NCBI GenBank assembly: GCA_035504175.1
Contig: DATJSJ010000025.1
Coordinates: 1 to 64,000 of the forward strand
From: DATJSJ01 sp035504175
GTDB taxonomy: Bacteria; Pseudomonadota; Alphaproteobacteria; Acetobacterales; Acetobacteraceae
Length of the DNA stretch: 64,000 bases
Reading direction: 5' to 3'
Below are positions 18,334 through 26,925 of this stretch, in pieces. The position numbers and the translations under genes are program-made. Positions within the stretch are counted from its first letter, which is position 1; each line of letters starts with the position of its first letter. The notes under the pieces were generated by a model. That model saw only the letters and a list, made by a program, of their open reading frames with translations, was not told where the DNA came from and did no database searches.

Positions 18334-18986
18334 ACGCCGACATCGCCAGTTTGCACGGCCGCCGCGCCCTGATCCTGCATCGCAAGGACCGCAACCGCGA
18401 TGCGTTGGAAAGCCAGCTCCACCGCATCGGGCTCGACGTGGCCTGCCTGGCGCCGCTGTCGGAGGTGGCGCTGCCGGATGCGGACGTGATCTTCTTCGAC
18501 GCCGATCTTGGGTATCAGGGGCTGTTTCCGTGGAACCCATCCGAGGCCCCGGTACCGCTGATCGCGATTCTCGCCTCCGAAGCGCCCGGCCGGATCGAAT
18601 GGGCGCTCGATCAGGGTGCCACGGCGTGGCTGCACAAACCGATCGGCTCGACCGGCGTGTTCAGCGCGCTTGCGGTGGCGCTTCGCCTGTTCGAGGAGCG
18701 GCGACAGATGCGCGCGTCGATCGCCGATCTCTCGGAGCGCGTGCGCGCCCGACCGATCGTGGTGCGCGCCACGCTCGCGGTGATGAGCGGGCTCGGCGTG
18801 GACGAGAACCGCGCGCTGGGCCTGCTTCGGCAGGCCGCAATGCGCGAGCGCGTCACGGTCGAGCTGCTGTCCGTTCGCATCGCCGCCGGCGGTGCGCTGG
18901 CGGGATTGCTGCCGCAGGAGGCGGTTGCAACCGTTGCCGGGCGCACACAGCCGGGTCGAGCCCAGCTTCGTCGCAAACAGACCTGA
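18330..18986 (+). CDS. amiR: AmiR-type ANTAR transcription antiterminator
   Basis: A 218-residue protein with an N-terminal pseudo-receiver domain (about 10-120), a coiled-coil linker (about 122-140, rich in E, R and L) and a C-terminal helical ANTAR-like region (about 145-205, with LAVMSGLGVDENRALGLLR). This is the AmiR layout: RNA binding through ANTAR prevents leader termination. The end departs from typical ANTAR domains, with an alanine/glycine-rich stretch after residue 190, so RNA binding should be tested. It is coupled to amiC by an ATGA overlap and followed after 15 bases by the transporter binding protein. Confidence 0.83.
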   Translation: MNADIASLHGRRALILHRKDRNRDALESQLHRIGLDVACLAPLSEVALPDADVIFFDADLGYQGLFPWNPSEAPVPLIAILASEAPGRIEWALDQGATAWLHKPIGSTGVFSALAVALRLFEERRQMRASIADLSERVRARPIVVRATLAVMSGLGVDENRALGLLRQAAMRERVTVELLSVRIAAGGALAGLLPQEAVATVAGRTQPGRAQLRRKQT

Positions 18987-19001
18987 CATGAGAGGATGCC
19001 G

Positions 19002-20525
19002 ATGACCGAGAGTGTGATGCCACCCGGCGACCCCGCAACTGCCGCACCATCGGACACAACGCCGTCGGCCGGCACGGCATCGTCCGGGCCGACGCGCCGG
19101 ACGCTGATGCAGGGCGCGGCCCTGGCCGCAGCCGGCACCGTGCTGGCGCGCCCGGCGATCGTGCGCGCGGCCGAGGCGAATCCGGTCAAGATTGGATTCA
19201 TCGAGGATCAGTCAGGCAATCTCTCGATCTATGGCATCCAGAAGCTGCATGCAGCGCGGCTGGCGGTGCAGGAGATCAATGACGGGCTGACGCTGGCCGG
19301 CGGCCCGGTCGGAACCGGCGTGCTCGGCACGATGGGGATGTATGCAGCGAAGCCGCCGGTGGTGACGTCCGGTCCCGGCGCCAAGCTCAATGTGATCGAC
19401 AATGGCGGCACGCCGGACAAATCCGCAATCGTGGAAGCCGACACGCAGGAGATCCTGATCCCGTCCGGGGAGAAAGGTCTGCTCGGCCGGCCGGTTGACC
19501 TGCTCTCGGCGGACGGCCAGTCGAACAACACGCTGTGGCAGCAGCTCGCGCGACGGATGATCCAGCAGGACAAGGTCGACGTGCTGGTCGCCGGCTTCGC
19601 GAGTGCCGAGCGTGAGGCGATCCGGCCGATCGTCGATCAGCGCAAGCAGCTCTATTTCTACACCAACCAGTATGAGGGTGGCGTCGCCGACGAGTACACG
19701 TTCTGCACCGGGGCGGTCTGTGAGCAGCAGGTGATCCCGGTCATGCAGTACATGGTGGAGAAGTTCGGCCCCAAGGTCTTCACCATCGCCGCCAACTACA
19801 ATTTCGGCCAGCTCACCGCCGCCTGGGTGCGCGCCTTCGCGCCGGTGCTGAAGGCGAAGGTGATCGGCGAGGAGTTCCCACCGCTGGAAGTGTCCGAGTT
19901 CAGCTCGGTGATCGCCAAGGTGCAGGCGGCGAAGCCGGACTGGGTGATGACGCTGCTGGTGGGACAGAACCAGTCTAACTACTACCCGCAGGCGGCGGCG
20001 GCCGGACTGCACCTGCCGATGGCGTCGACGGTCAACATGGCGCAGGGCTACGAGCACAAGCGCTTCACGCCGCCCTCGCTTGCCAACATGCACAACGCCG
20101 TCAATTACATGCAGGAGATTCCGACCAAGCGGAACCAGGACTTCGTCGCGCGCTTCTACAAGATGTTCCCGAACGACCCGTATTTGGGGCAGATGGCGCA
20201 GAACACGTATTTCTCGATCCATCTCTACGCCAAGGCGGCGCGGCTGATCGGCACCACCGAGCAGGAAAAGGTGCGCAAGACGCTGGAAGCCGGCTGGACG
20301 ATCGAGGCGCCGGAAGGCTCGGTGTTCCTGGAGCCGGCGACGCACCATGCCTCGCATTTCATCCGCCTTGCGGAAGCGAACGCGAAGCACGAGATCAGCT
20401 TCGTGCGCGAATGGCCGATGATCGAAGCCTGGTGGCTGCAACGGCTCGGCGTCAATCTCGTGCGCCACCCGGAGCACAAGCAGTACACGCCGCAGGAGGA
20501 CCCGTTCTTCAAGATGTTCACCTGA
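19002..20525 (+). CDS. Urea/short-chain amide ABC transporter substrate-binding protein (UrtA/FmdD-like)
   Basis: A 507-residue periplasmic binding protein of the branched-chain amino acid/urea/amide class. A twin-arginine-like TRRTLMQGAALAAAG near residue 31 precedes the mature KIGFIEDQSG at about 63. Compared with ordinary UrtA-type proteins there is an extra segment of about 60 residues (roughly 98-158) inserted before GLLGRPVDLLSADGQ, rich in glycine and proline. GAGAGG lies six bases before the chosen ATG; an ATG at 18996 is also in frame. Two permeases and two ATPases follow, so the importer is complete, and amiCR upstream and a formamidase downstream point to amides. Confidence 0.88.
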   Translation: MTESVMPPGDPATAAPSDTTPSAGTASSGPTRRTLMQGAALAAAGTVLARPAIVRAAEANPVKIGFIEDQSGNLSIYGIQKLHAARLAVQEINDGLTLAGGPVGTGVLGTMGMYAAKPPVVTSGPGAKLNVIDNGGTPDKSAIVEADTQEILIPSGEKGLLGRPVDLLSADGQSNNTLWQQLARRMIQQDKVDVLVAGFASAEREAIRPIVDQRKQLYFYTNQYEGGVADEYTFCTGAVCEQQVIPVMQYMVEKFGPKVFTIAANYNFGQLTAAWVRAFAPVLKAKVIGEEFPPLEVSEFSSVIAKVQAAKPDWVMTLLVGQNQSNYYPQAAAAGLHLPMASTVNMAQGYEHKRFTPPSLANMHNAVNYMQEIPTKRNQDFVARFYKMFPNDPYLGQMAQNTYFSIHLYAKAARLIGTTEQEKVRKTLEAGWTIEAPEGSVFLEPATHHASHFIRLAEANAKHEISFVREWPMIEAWWLQRLGVNLVRHPEHKQYTPQEDPFFKMFT

Positions 20526-20550
20526 GGCGGCGCCGAGACGGAGACGGACG

Positions 20551-21432
20551 GTGGCCGCGGATCTTGCCAGCATCCTTTACCAGTTTGGCACGAACGCGGC
20601 CTTCCTGCTGCTGAGTGCGCTCGGGTTGATCGTCATCCTTGGCATGATGAACCTGATCAACCTGGCGCATGGCGAGTTCATGATGCTCGGCGCCTACGCG
20701 GCGAGTGCGTCGGTGCGGGTCGGCGTGCCGTTTCCGCTCGCCATCGTCGTCGCCTTCCTCGCCACCTTCGTGTTCGGCGTCGTGCTGGAGCGACTCGTGA
20801 TCCGGCGCTTCTACGGACGGGAACTCGGTGCACTGGTCACGACCTGGGGAATCAGCCTGATCCTGGCGCAGGGCACGCTGCTGCTGTTCGGGCCGTACAT
20901 GGCACCGATCCCGATCCCGCTCGGGGCGGTCGCGGCGGGCACCTATTCCTTCTCGGTATACTGGCTGGTGCTGATCGCGGTCAGTGTTCTGCTCGTCGTC
21001 GGACTCGCCTTCCTCTACCGGGCAACGCCGTTCGGGCTGCAGGCACGGGCGACGATGCAGAACCCGGCGATGGCGCGCAGCCTCGGCATCCGGGTCGGCC
21101 GCATCTACATGCTGACCTTCGGCCTCGGCGCGGGACTGGCCGGGCTCTCCGGCGCGCTGCTCGCGCCGACCACCTCGATCGCACCATTCATGGGTCAGCA
21201 ATTCGTGGCGCCTGCGTTCATCACCGTCGTCGTCGGCGGCGGTGCCAACGTTATCGCCGGGGCAGTCGGCAGTTCCACGATCCTGTCGCTGATCGAGACG
21301 CCAGTCTCGCTCGCGCTCGGCACGTTCTACGGGACAATGGCGCTGCTGCTCATGGCGTTGCTGATCATTCGCGTGCTGCCGGCCGGAATCTCCTCGCTCG
21401 GAGCGAGGCTGCGTCCGGCGGTTGCCCGATGA
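20551..21432 (+). CDS. Branched-chain/urea/amide ABC transporter permease (LivH/UrtB type)
   Basis: A 293-residue inner-membrane permease with about eight hydrophobic segments. The block MMNLINLAHGEFMMLGAYAA is diagnostic of LivH/UrtB proteins, and GVVLERLVIRRFYGRELGA is the cytoplasmic coupling loop. It starts with GTG 25 bases after the binding-protein stop and overlaps the next permease gene as ATGA. It pairs with that second permease to form the channel. Confidence 0.9.
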   Translation: MAADLASILYQFGTNAAFLLLSALGLIVILGMMNLINLAHGEFMMLGAYAASASVRVGVPFPLAIVVAFLATFVFGVVLERLVIRRFYGRELGALVTTWGISLILAQGTLLLFGPYMAPIPIPLGAVAAGTYSFSVYWLVLIAVSVLLVVGLAFLYRATPFGLQARATMQNPAMARSLGIRVGRIYMLTFGLGAGLAGLSGALLAPTTSIAPFMGQQFVAPAFITVVVGGGANVIAGAVGSSTILSLIETPVSLALGTFYGTMALLLMALLIIRVLPAGISSLGARLRPAVAR

Positions 21433-22484
21433 TGCGTGCACTCCGGCTGCTGAACGGGCCGCATGATCTCGGGCACGGCGCGATCTTCTGGTCCGGCATG
21501 GCGGTGCTGGCCGCGGCGTTCCTCGCCTATCCGGCGATCGCCTCCGCCTTCACGGCCACCAACACTGCCTACTACCTGCTCAACATCCCCATGGCGCTGG
21601 GCCTCAGTCTGCTCTGGGGCTATGGCGGCGTGCTGAGCTTCGGCCAGATCGCGTTCTTCGGCATCGCCGGCTACGCGTATGGGATCGTCGCCGGGAATCT
21701 GCAGGATGTCGCCTGGGGCACGCCGATTGCCGTGGTCGCGGCCCTGGTCGCAGCCGGGATCACCGCCGCGGTGTTCGGCTATTTCGTGTTCTTCGGCCGG
21801 GTCGCCGCCTGGATCGTGCCGATCCTGACACTCGTACTCGCGCTGCTGCTCTCGACCTTTCTCGGCCTCACCGCCGGCTATGAATGGGCGGTCGGCCAGG
21901 TGCAGCTCGGCGGCTATAACGGGATGACCGGTATCCCTGCGCTGCAGGTCGGCGGTCTCACGTTCCAGGATTATCCGTTCTACTATCTCGTGGTGGGCGT
22001 GACTGCCGTGGCGTATCTGGCCCTGCGCGTCTGGGTGAATGCGCATCGCGGCCAGGTTCTGCTGGCGGTGCGGGAGGACGCGCTGCGCACCGAGTTGCTC
22101 GGCTATGACGTGCGACTGGAGCAGCTCCGGGCATTCGTCATCGCGGCCGTGCTGGCCGGGGTCAGCGGCGTGCTCTACGTGCAGTGGGGCAACTACATCA
22201 CGCCCTCCAGCATGGGGTTGCAGCAGGCCGCGTTGCCGGTCATCTGGGTCGCGGTCGGTGGCCGGGACAGTCTGCTCGCGGTTGTCATCTCGACCTTCCT
22301 GCTCAACCAGTTGAGCTATGCGCTCTCCTCCGCGGGCAACCAGTCGGCCCTGGTGATCATCGGCGCGCTGCTGGTCGCGGTCATGATGTTCGCGCCGGAC
22401 GGGATCGTCGTCGGGATCGCGCGGGCACGGTGGTGGCGGCGCCGCGCGCGCGCCCGGGCGGCGGAGGGTGCGCATGGCGACTGA
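21429..22484 (+). CDS. Branched-chain/urea/amide ABC transporter permease (LivM/UrtC type)
   Basis: A 351-residue permease with about nine or ten hydrophobic segments and the LivM-type blocks GYGGVLSFGQIAFFGIAGYAYG and LRVWVNAHRGQVLLAVREDALRTELLGYD, the latter being the ATPase coupling loop. It starts on the overlapping ATGA of the UrtB-like gene, and its end overlaps the ATPase gene. The C-terminus is arginine-rich. It completes the membrane part of the amide importer. Confidence 0.9.
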   Translation: MMRALRLLNGPHDLGHGAIFWSGMAVLAAAFLAYPAIASAFTATNTAYYLLNIPMALGLSLLWGYGGVLSFGQIAFFGIAGYAYGIVAGNLQDVAWGTPIAVVAALVAAGITAAVFGYFVFFGRVAAWIVPILTLVLALLLSTFLGLTAGYEWAVGQVQLGGYNGMTGIPALQVGGLTFQDYPFYYLVVGVTAVAYLALRVWVNAHRGQVLLAVREDALRTELLGYDVRLEQLRAFVIAAVLAGVSGVLYVQWGNYITPSSMGLQQAALPVIWVAVGGRDSLLAVVISTFLLNQLSYALSSAGNQSALVIIGALLVAVMMFAPDGIVVGIARARWWRRRARARAAEGAHGD

Positions 22485-23211
22485 GCCCGGCGACGTGGTG
22501 CTGCGCGCCGAGCGACTGTCCAAGCGCTTCGGCGGCGTGGTCGCGGCGGACCGGATCGATTTCGCCCTGCGCCGCGGTGAGATGCGCTGCGTGATCGGGC
22601 CGAACGGCGCGGGCAAGTCCACCTTCTTTTCCCTGCTCTGCGGCATCCAGCGTCCGGATTCGGGACGGGTCTTCCTGAAGGGGCGGGACGTGACGAGCCT
22701 TCCGGCCTTCCGGCGCGTGCGCATGGGATTAGGTCTGACCTTCCAGACCAACCGCGCGTTTCATGCGCTGACAGTTGCGGAAAATCTGGAAACGGCGCGG
22801 CGTGCGGGTGGCACGGGCGGCGACGACGTGCATTTCCGCGCAGCGCACGAGGCGTTCGGCCTCGGTCCCGCCGCCGGCTTGGCGGCGCGGGAGTTGCCGC
22901 ATCATCAGCTCCAGTGGCTGGAGATCTGCATGGCGCTGCGGCGCGGCCCGGACGTGCTGCTGCTGGACGAGCCGACGGCCGGCATGTCGCCGGGGGAGAC
23001 GATGTTCACGGCGGAAGTGCTGCAGGCGCTGGCCAAGGACGGGCTTGCGGTGGTTGTGGTCGAGCACGACGTCGCCTTCGTGCGCCGAATCGCCGAGAGC
23101 GTGACCGTGCTGCATCAGGGGGCGGTGTTCGCGGAGGGGCCGATCGAGGTAGTGACGCAGCGCGAGGATGTGCGTCGCATCTATCTCGGCCGGGGTCGCG
23201 AGGCTGCATGA
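22474..23211 (+). CDS. ABC transporter ATP-binding protein (LivG/UrtD type)
   Basis: A 245-residue ATPase with Walker A GPNGAGKST, Walker B VLLLDEPTAGMSP and the LivG-like LTFQTNRAFHALTVAENLE Q-loop region. The signature motif is degenerate: ARELPHHQLQWLEI replaces the usual LSxGxQ, as occurs in UrtD-type subunits. The ATG at 22474 has GGAGGG five bases upstream; a GTG at 22468 is also in frame. It overlaps both neighbours, so the five transporter genes are one translational unit. Confidence 0.88.
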   Translation: MATEPGDVVLRAERLSKRFGGVVAADRIDFALRRGEMRCVIGPNGAGKSTFFSLLCGIQRPDSGRVFLKGRDVTSLPAFRRVRMGLGLTFQTNRAFHALTVAENLETARRAGGTGGDDVHFRAAHEAFGLGPAAGLAARELPHHQLQWLEICMALRRGPDVLLLDEPTAGMSPGETMFTAEVLQALAKDGLAVVVVEHDVAFVRRIAESVTVLHQGAVFAEGPIEVVTQREDVRRIYLGRGREAA

Positions 23212-23909
23212 TCCTGGAAGCCTCCGAGTTGCGCAGCGGCTACGCGACCGGCGACGTGCTGCAGGGCGTCAGTCTGGACCTGGCAGAGCCGGGGATCGTC
23301 GGCGTCATCGGGCGCAACGGAGTCGGCAAGTCGACGCTGATGCGGACGCTGATCGGTCTGTTGCCGGTGCGCCATGGTGCGATTCGGCTGCGCGGACGCG
23401 ATGTGACGCGGCTCAGGGCGGAGGACCGCGCGAGACTTGGCATCGGCTACGTGCCGCAGGGGCGTGGCATGTTCGGTGCGATGACCGTGCTCGACAATCT
23501 CCGCACCGGTCAGTTCGTCGGTGGTGGCCGCACCGCGCCGCAGTTCGATCTCGTGTACCGCTATTTCCCGTTCCTGCGCGACCGTGCGAAGCAGCTGGCC
23601 GGCACGTTGAGCGGTGGGCAGCAGGAGATGCTGGCGATTGCGCGGGCGCTGGTCGGCGCGCCTGACCTGTTGCTGCTGGATGAGCCGAGTGACGGCGTGC
23701 AGCCAAGCATCGTCGAGGAGATCGGCGATTTCCTCGTCGATCTCAACCGCTCGCGCGGCATGGCGATCCTGATCGTCGAACAGAATGTCGATCTGATCTG
23801 TCAGGTCGTCGACCGCGCTCACGTGCTGGAGAAGGGCGCGATCGTCGCGACTCTGGACCGTGCGGATGCGCGCAATCCCGATGCTCTGGCCGAGCATTTG
23901 GCAATCTGA
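23208..23909 (+). CDS. ABC transporter ATP-binding protein (LivF/UrtE type)
   Basis: A 233-residue ATPase with Walker A GRNGVGKST, signature LSGGQQEM and Walker B LLLLDEPSDGVQP. The GRNGVGKST and EPSDGVQPSIV variants are typical of UrtE/LivF. Its ATG overlaps the LivG-type stop as ATGA. It forms the second nucleotide-binding subunit of the amide transporter. The formamidase-family gene follows after an 80-bp gap with paired hairpins. Confidence 0.9.
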   Translation: MILEASELRSGYATGDVLQGVSLDLAEPGIVGVIGRNGVGKSTLMRTLIGLLPVRHGAIRLRGRDVTRLRAEDRARLGIGYVPQGRGMFGAMTVLDNLRTGQFVGGGRTAPQFDLVYRYFPFLRDRAKQLAGTLSGGQQEMLAIARALVGAPDLLLLDEPSDGVQPSIVEEIGDFLVDLNRSRGMAILIVEQNVDLICQVVDRAHVLEKGAIVATLDRADARNPDALAEHLAI

Positions 23910-23918
23910 GTGAGGGGG

Positions 23919-23968
23919 TCCGGGGCCTCAGGCCCCGGCGGGGGTGCAGGGGGCGGAGCCCCCTGGAC
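23919..23968 (+). repeat. Paired GC hairpins upstream of the second formamidase-family gene
   Basis: Two adjacent perfect hairpins, CCGGGGCC/GGCCCCGG with a three-base loop and CAGGGGGC/GCCCCCTG with a three-base loop. They are placed between the last ABC gene and the formamidase gene exactly as the pair at 15870-15917. The shared CAGGGG(G)C form suggests one repeat family. A terminator or attenuator role is possible; the following TTCTTC is only weakly T-rich. Confidence 0.6.
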
Positions 23969-23989
23969 TTCTTCATGGGAGGGAGAAGC

Positions 23990-24988
23990 ATGAACACGGA
24001 TTGGCTCGCATCCTCGATTGCCGCGGCTCGCGGTGTCGGCTGGTCGGGAGCGCCTACCACGCATCACCTGACGGAAGCCAAGCAGGGTCGTTTCCACTAC
24101 ACGATCGGTCCCTATTCCGATCCTGTCCTGACGGTGCGTCCAGGCGACCGCATCGTGGTTGAGACTCGCGATGCCTTCGAGGGCGCGATTCAGACCGAGC
24201 AGGACAAGCCGACGCAGAAGCTGCGGATGCCGTTCCTGAACCCGCAGAACGGTCCGATCATGATCGAGGGTGCCGAAAAGGGCGATGCGGTGGCGGTGCT
24301 GATCGAGACGATGGTGCCGCGTGGCAGCAATCCGCGCGGCACGTGCTGCATGATCCCCGAGTTTGGCGCGCTGACAGGCACCTACTACACGGCAACGCTC
24401 AACGACCCCTTGCCCGAGGTCGTGCGCAAGATCGAGCTGGACGAGAGCTGGGTGAAGTGGAGCGATCGCGTCACGCTGCCGTACAGCCCGCATATCGGCA
24501 CGCTCAGCCTGTCACCGGAGATCGACTCGATCAACTCGCTGACCCCGGACAATCATGGCGGCAACATGGATCTGCCGGATATGGGCCCCGGCAGCATCAC
24601 CTATCTTCCGGTGCGCGTGCCCGGGGCTCGGCTGTTCATCGGCGACGCGCATGCCTGCCAGGGCGATGGCGAGGTGTGCGGCGTGGCCGTCGAGTATCCG
24701 ACGGTTACCACGATCCGCGTCGACCTGATCAAGGGCTGGGCGATCGAGTGGCCCCGGCTGGAGAAGCCGGAATTCATCATGGCGATCGGCAGCGCCCGGC
24801 CGCTCGAGGATGCGACGCGCATCGCCTATCGCGAGCTGGTGCGCTGGATGACGAAGGATTACGGCTTCGACCAGTGGGACGCGTATATGATGCTGAGCCA
24901 GTGCGGGCGGGTACGGCTGGGCAATTTCGTCGATCCGAAATACACGGTCGGGGCCGCGATTCTGAAGAAGTACCTGAGCAAGAATTGA
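23990..24988 (+). CDS. Acetamidase/formamidase family protein (second copy)
   Basis: A 332-residue FmdA/AmdA-family amidohydrolase, longer at the N-terminus than the copy at 16 kb. The same blocks are present: NHGGNMD near residue 187 and GDAHACQGDGE near residue 217. The PFLNPQNGPI block parallels PFVNPATGPL of the first copy. GGGAGGGAGAAGC precedes the ATG at 23990. Position at the end of the amiCR-transporter cluster indicates hydrolysis of the imported amide for nitrogen. It converges on the second CUT2 operon. Confidence 0.88.
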   Translation: MNTDWLASSIAAARGVGWSGAPTTHHLTEAKQGRFHYTIGPYSDPVLTVRPGDRIVVETRDAFEGAIQTEQDKPTQKLRMPFLNPQNGPIMIEGAEKGDAVAVLIETMVPRGSNPRGTCCMIPEFGALTGTYYTATLNDPLPEVVRKIELDESWVKWSDRVTLPYSPHIGTLSLSPEIDSINSLTPDNHGGNMDLPDMGPGSITYLPVRVPGARLFIGDAHACQGDGEVCGVAVEYPTVTTIRVDLIKGWAIEWPRLEKPEFIMAIGSARPLEDATRIAYRELVRWMTKDYGFDQWDAYMMLSQCGRVRLGNFVDPKYTVGAAILKKYLSKN

Positions 24989-25042
24989 GGCAGAGGGGGC
25001 AGCTCGTGGCGGCCGCTGGCGTCGATTGCGGCCGCCGCCACG

Positions 25043-25978
25043 CTATCCGGCGGATCGCGCGAAGCGCCGATCCAGCACCAGGAATCCGAGCAGGATCAGG
25101 CCGAAGACGATCTGCCGGCCGGACTCGCCGACCTCGATCGCGGTCAGCACGCTTACCAGCACCGTCATCATGATCGCGGCGCAGACGACGCCGAGATAAG
25201 GCGCGCTGCCGCCGGCCAGCGCCACACCGCCGATCGCGGCGGCGACGATGCTGGTCAGGATGTAGGCATTGCCGAGGCCGAGGAATGCCTGGCCGACATA
25301 GCCAGTGAGCAGGAAGCCCGTGAGCGCGGCGAGCCCGCCGCTCAGCGCGTAGGCGCCTGCCCTCACCGCCGTGGTATCGACGCCCGAGAGCAGCGCCGTG
25401 GTCGCGTTCGAACCGGTGGCGCAGAGCCGCCGGCCCCAGGCCGAGCGCAACAGCAGCCAGAGCGCCACCCCGCCGAGCGCCGCCCAGACGAGCACGATGT
25501 TCGGCACGCCGAAACTGCCGCGCCCGGCAATCGCGACCAGCGCCGCGCTCGCCGCGTTCCCGGGATGGAGCACCGAGACGCCGACGATCAGCGCGCCGTC
25601 GAGCACGCTGGCGACGGCGAGGGTCGCGACCAGCGGCGGCACGCCGAGCACCGCGATGCCAAATCCGTTGACCAGCCCGACCAGCAGCCCGGCGGCAAGT
25701 GCTGCGACGCCGGCGAAGACATTGCCCACGTCGGGCAACAGCGCTGCGCCAAGGATGCCGCCAAGTGTCGCGGTGGCGCCGACGGAAAGATCGAGCCCCT
25801 GGCCGCCCGCCGCCATGACGATGGTCTGGCAAAGCCCGAACAGGCCGAGGAAGGCGGCGATCTTGAGCTGGTTCGCGATCTGGCCCGGGCCGAGAAAGCC
25901 CGGCAGCAGCACCTGGCCCGCCAGCAGCAACGCGACGGTGAGACCGATCAGCAGCAGCAGGCGGCGCGATCCGGTCAT
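25043..25978 (-). CDS. Sugar ABC transporter permease (CUT2), second of a pair
   Basis: A 311-residue BPD_transp_2 permease with about eight to ten hydrophobic segments and the family block GGQGLDLSVGATATLGG. It overlaps the upstream permease gene as ATGA. Having two different permeases implies a heterodimeric channel, as in several CUT2 systems with a double-domain ATPase. It is the last gene of a long minus-strand run starting near 33.4 kb and converges on the formamidase gene. Confidence 0.9.
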   Translation of the reverse strand: MTGSRRLLLLIGLTVALLLAGQVLLPGFLGPGQIANQLKIAAFLGLFGLCQTIVMAAGGQGLDLSVGATATLGGILGAALLPDVGNVFAGVAALAAGLLVGLVNGFGIAVLGVPPLVATLAVASVLDGALIVGVSVLHPGNAASAALVAIAGRGSFGVPNIVLVWAALGGVALWLLLRSAWGRRLCATGSNATTALLSGVDTTAVRAGAYALSGGLAALTGFLLTGYVGQAFLGLGNAYILTSIVAAAIGGVALAGGSAPYLGVVCAAIMMTVLVSVLTAIEVGESGRQIVFGLILLGFLVLDRRFARSAG

Positions 25979-26925
25979 GCCGCGACGCGCCGCCGCTGGC
26001 CCGACACCATGAAGCCGAGTGCGGCCATGATCACGAGGCCTTTGAAGAATTCCTGCCAGATGCTGGGGATGCCCGCGAAGTAGATGACATTGGCGATGAT
26101 TCCGAGCACCAGCGCACCGAGCAGCGCGCCCCAGGGCGAGCCGCGCCCGCCGCCGAGCGACACGCCACCGATCACCACCGCGGCGACGGAGGTCAGCGTG
26201 TAGGTCTGGCCGAGCCGCGCATCGCCGGAGAGGGTCTGCGCCGAGATCGTCAGCGCCGAGAGGAACACGAGGACCCAGGCGGTGAGATAGGCGCCGAACG
26301 TCGCCCAGCGCACCGGCACGCCGGCCTGATAGGCCGCGCCCGGGCTGCTGCCGACCGCGACGATCCAGCGCCCGATGCGGTGCCGGCCGAGCGCCACCCA
26401 GACGGCCATCGCGGCGGCGACGATCAGCAGCGGTACCGGCAGGCCGATCCAGTCGGCGCCGTACAGATCGCCGAGACCGGGCGCGATCGCGCCGCCCGGC
26501 TGCGGCATCAGCGCCAGTGCCAGGCCGAACCAGACCGCGCCGGTGGCGAAAGTCGCGATCAGCGACGGCAACTCGAGGAATGCGACGAGCGCCCCGTTGA
26601 CCGCGCCGAGCGCCAGCGCCAGCGCCAGGCCGATGACGCAGGCAGACCAGCCGCCGCCCGGAAGATCAGCGGGCAGCGCGGCGAGCGCGCAGTTGATCAG
26701 CGACACGCCGGCACCGACCGAGAGATCGAGCTGCCGGTTCAGCACGACGACCGCCTGCGCGACGCACACCAGAATGGTCGGCGCGAAGGTCGCGATGTTG
26801 CTCTCGAGCGAGGGGCGGCCGAAGAAGTGCGGTTGCAGCCAGGCGTTGAGCGCGACCACGACGGCGAGCATTGCCAAAGCGGGCAGCAGGCTGGCGCGGC
26901 CGAGCGCGGAGCGGATCGCGCGCAT
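25975..26925 (-). CDS. Sugar ABC transporter permease (CUT2), first of a pair
   Basis: A 316-residue BPD_transp_2 permease. The family blocks NRQLDLSVGAGVSL and GGVSLGGGRGSPWG are visible, with about ten hydrophobic segments. The start is GTG at 26928 or ATG at 26925, both overlapping the stop of the ATPase gene; I chose the ATG. Coupling to genes on both sides shows that permease 1, permease 2 and the ATPase are made together. Confidence 0.9.
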   Translation of the reverse strand: MRAIRSALGRASLLPALAMLAVVVALNAWLQPHFFGRPSLESNIATFAPTILVCVAQAVVVLNRQLDLSVGAGVSLINCALAALPADLPGGGWSACVIGLALALALGAVNGALVAFLELPSLIATFATGAVWFGLALALMPQPGGAIAPGLGDLYGADWIGLPVPLLIVAAAMAVWVALGRHRIGRWIVAVGSSPGAAYQAGVPVRWATFGAYLTAWVLVFLSALTISAQTLSGDARLGQTYTLTSVAAVVIGGVSLGGGRGSPWGALLGALVLGIIANVIYFAGIPSIWQEFFKGLVIMAALGFMVSGQRRRVAA

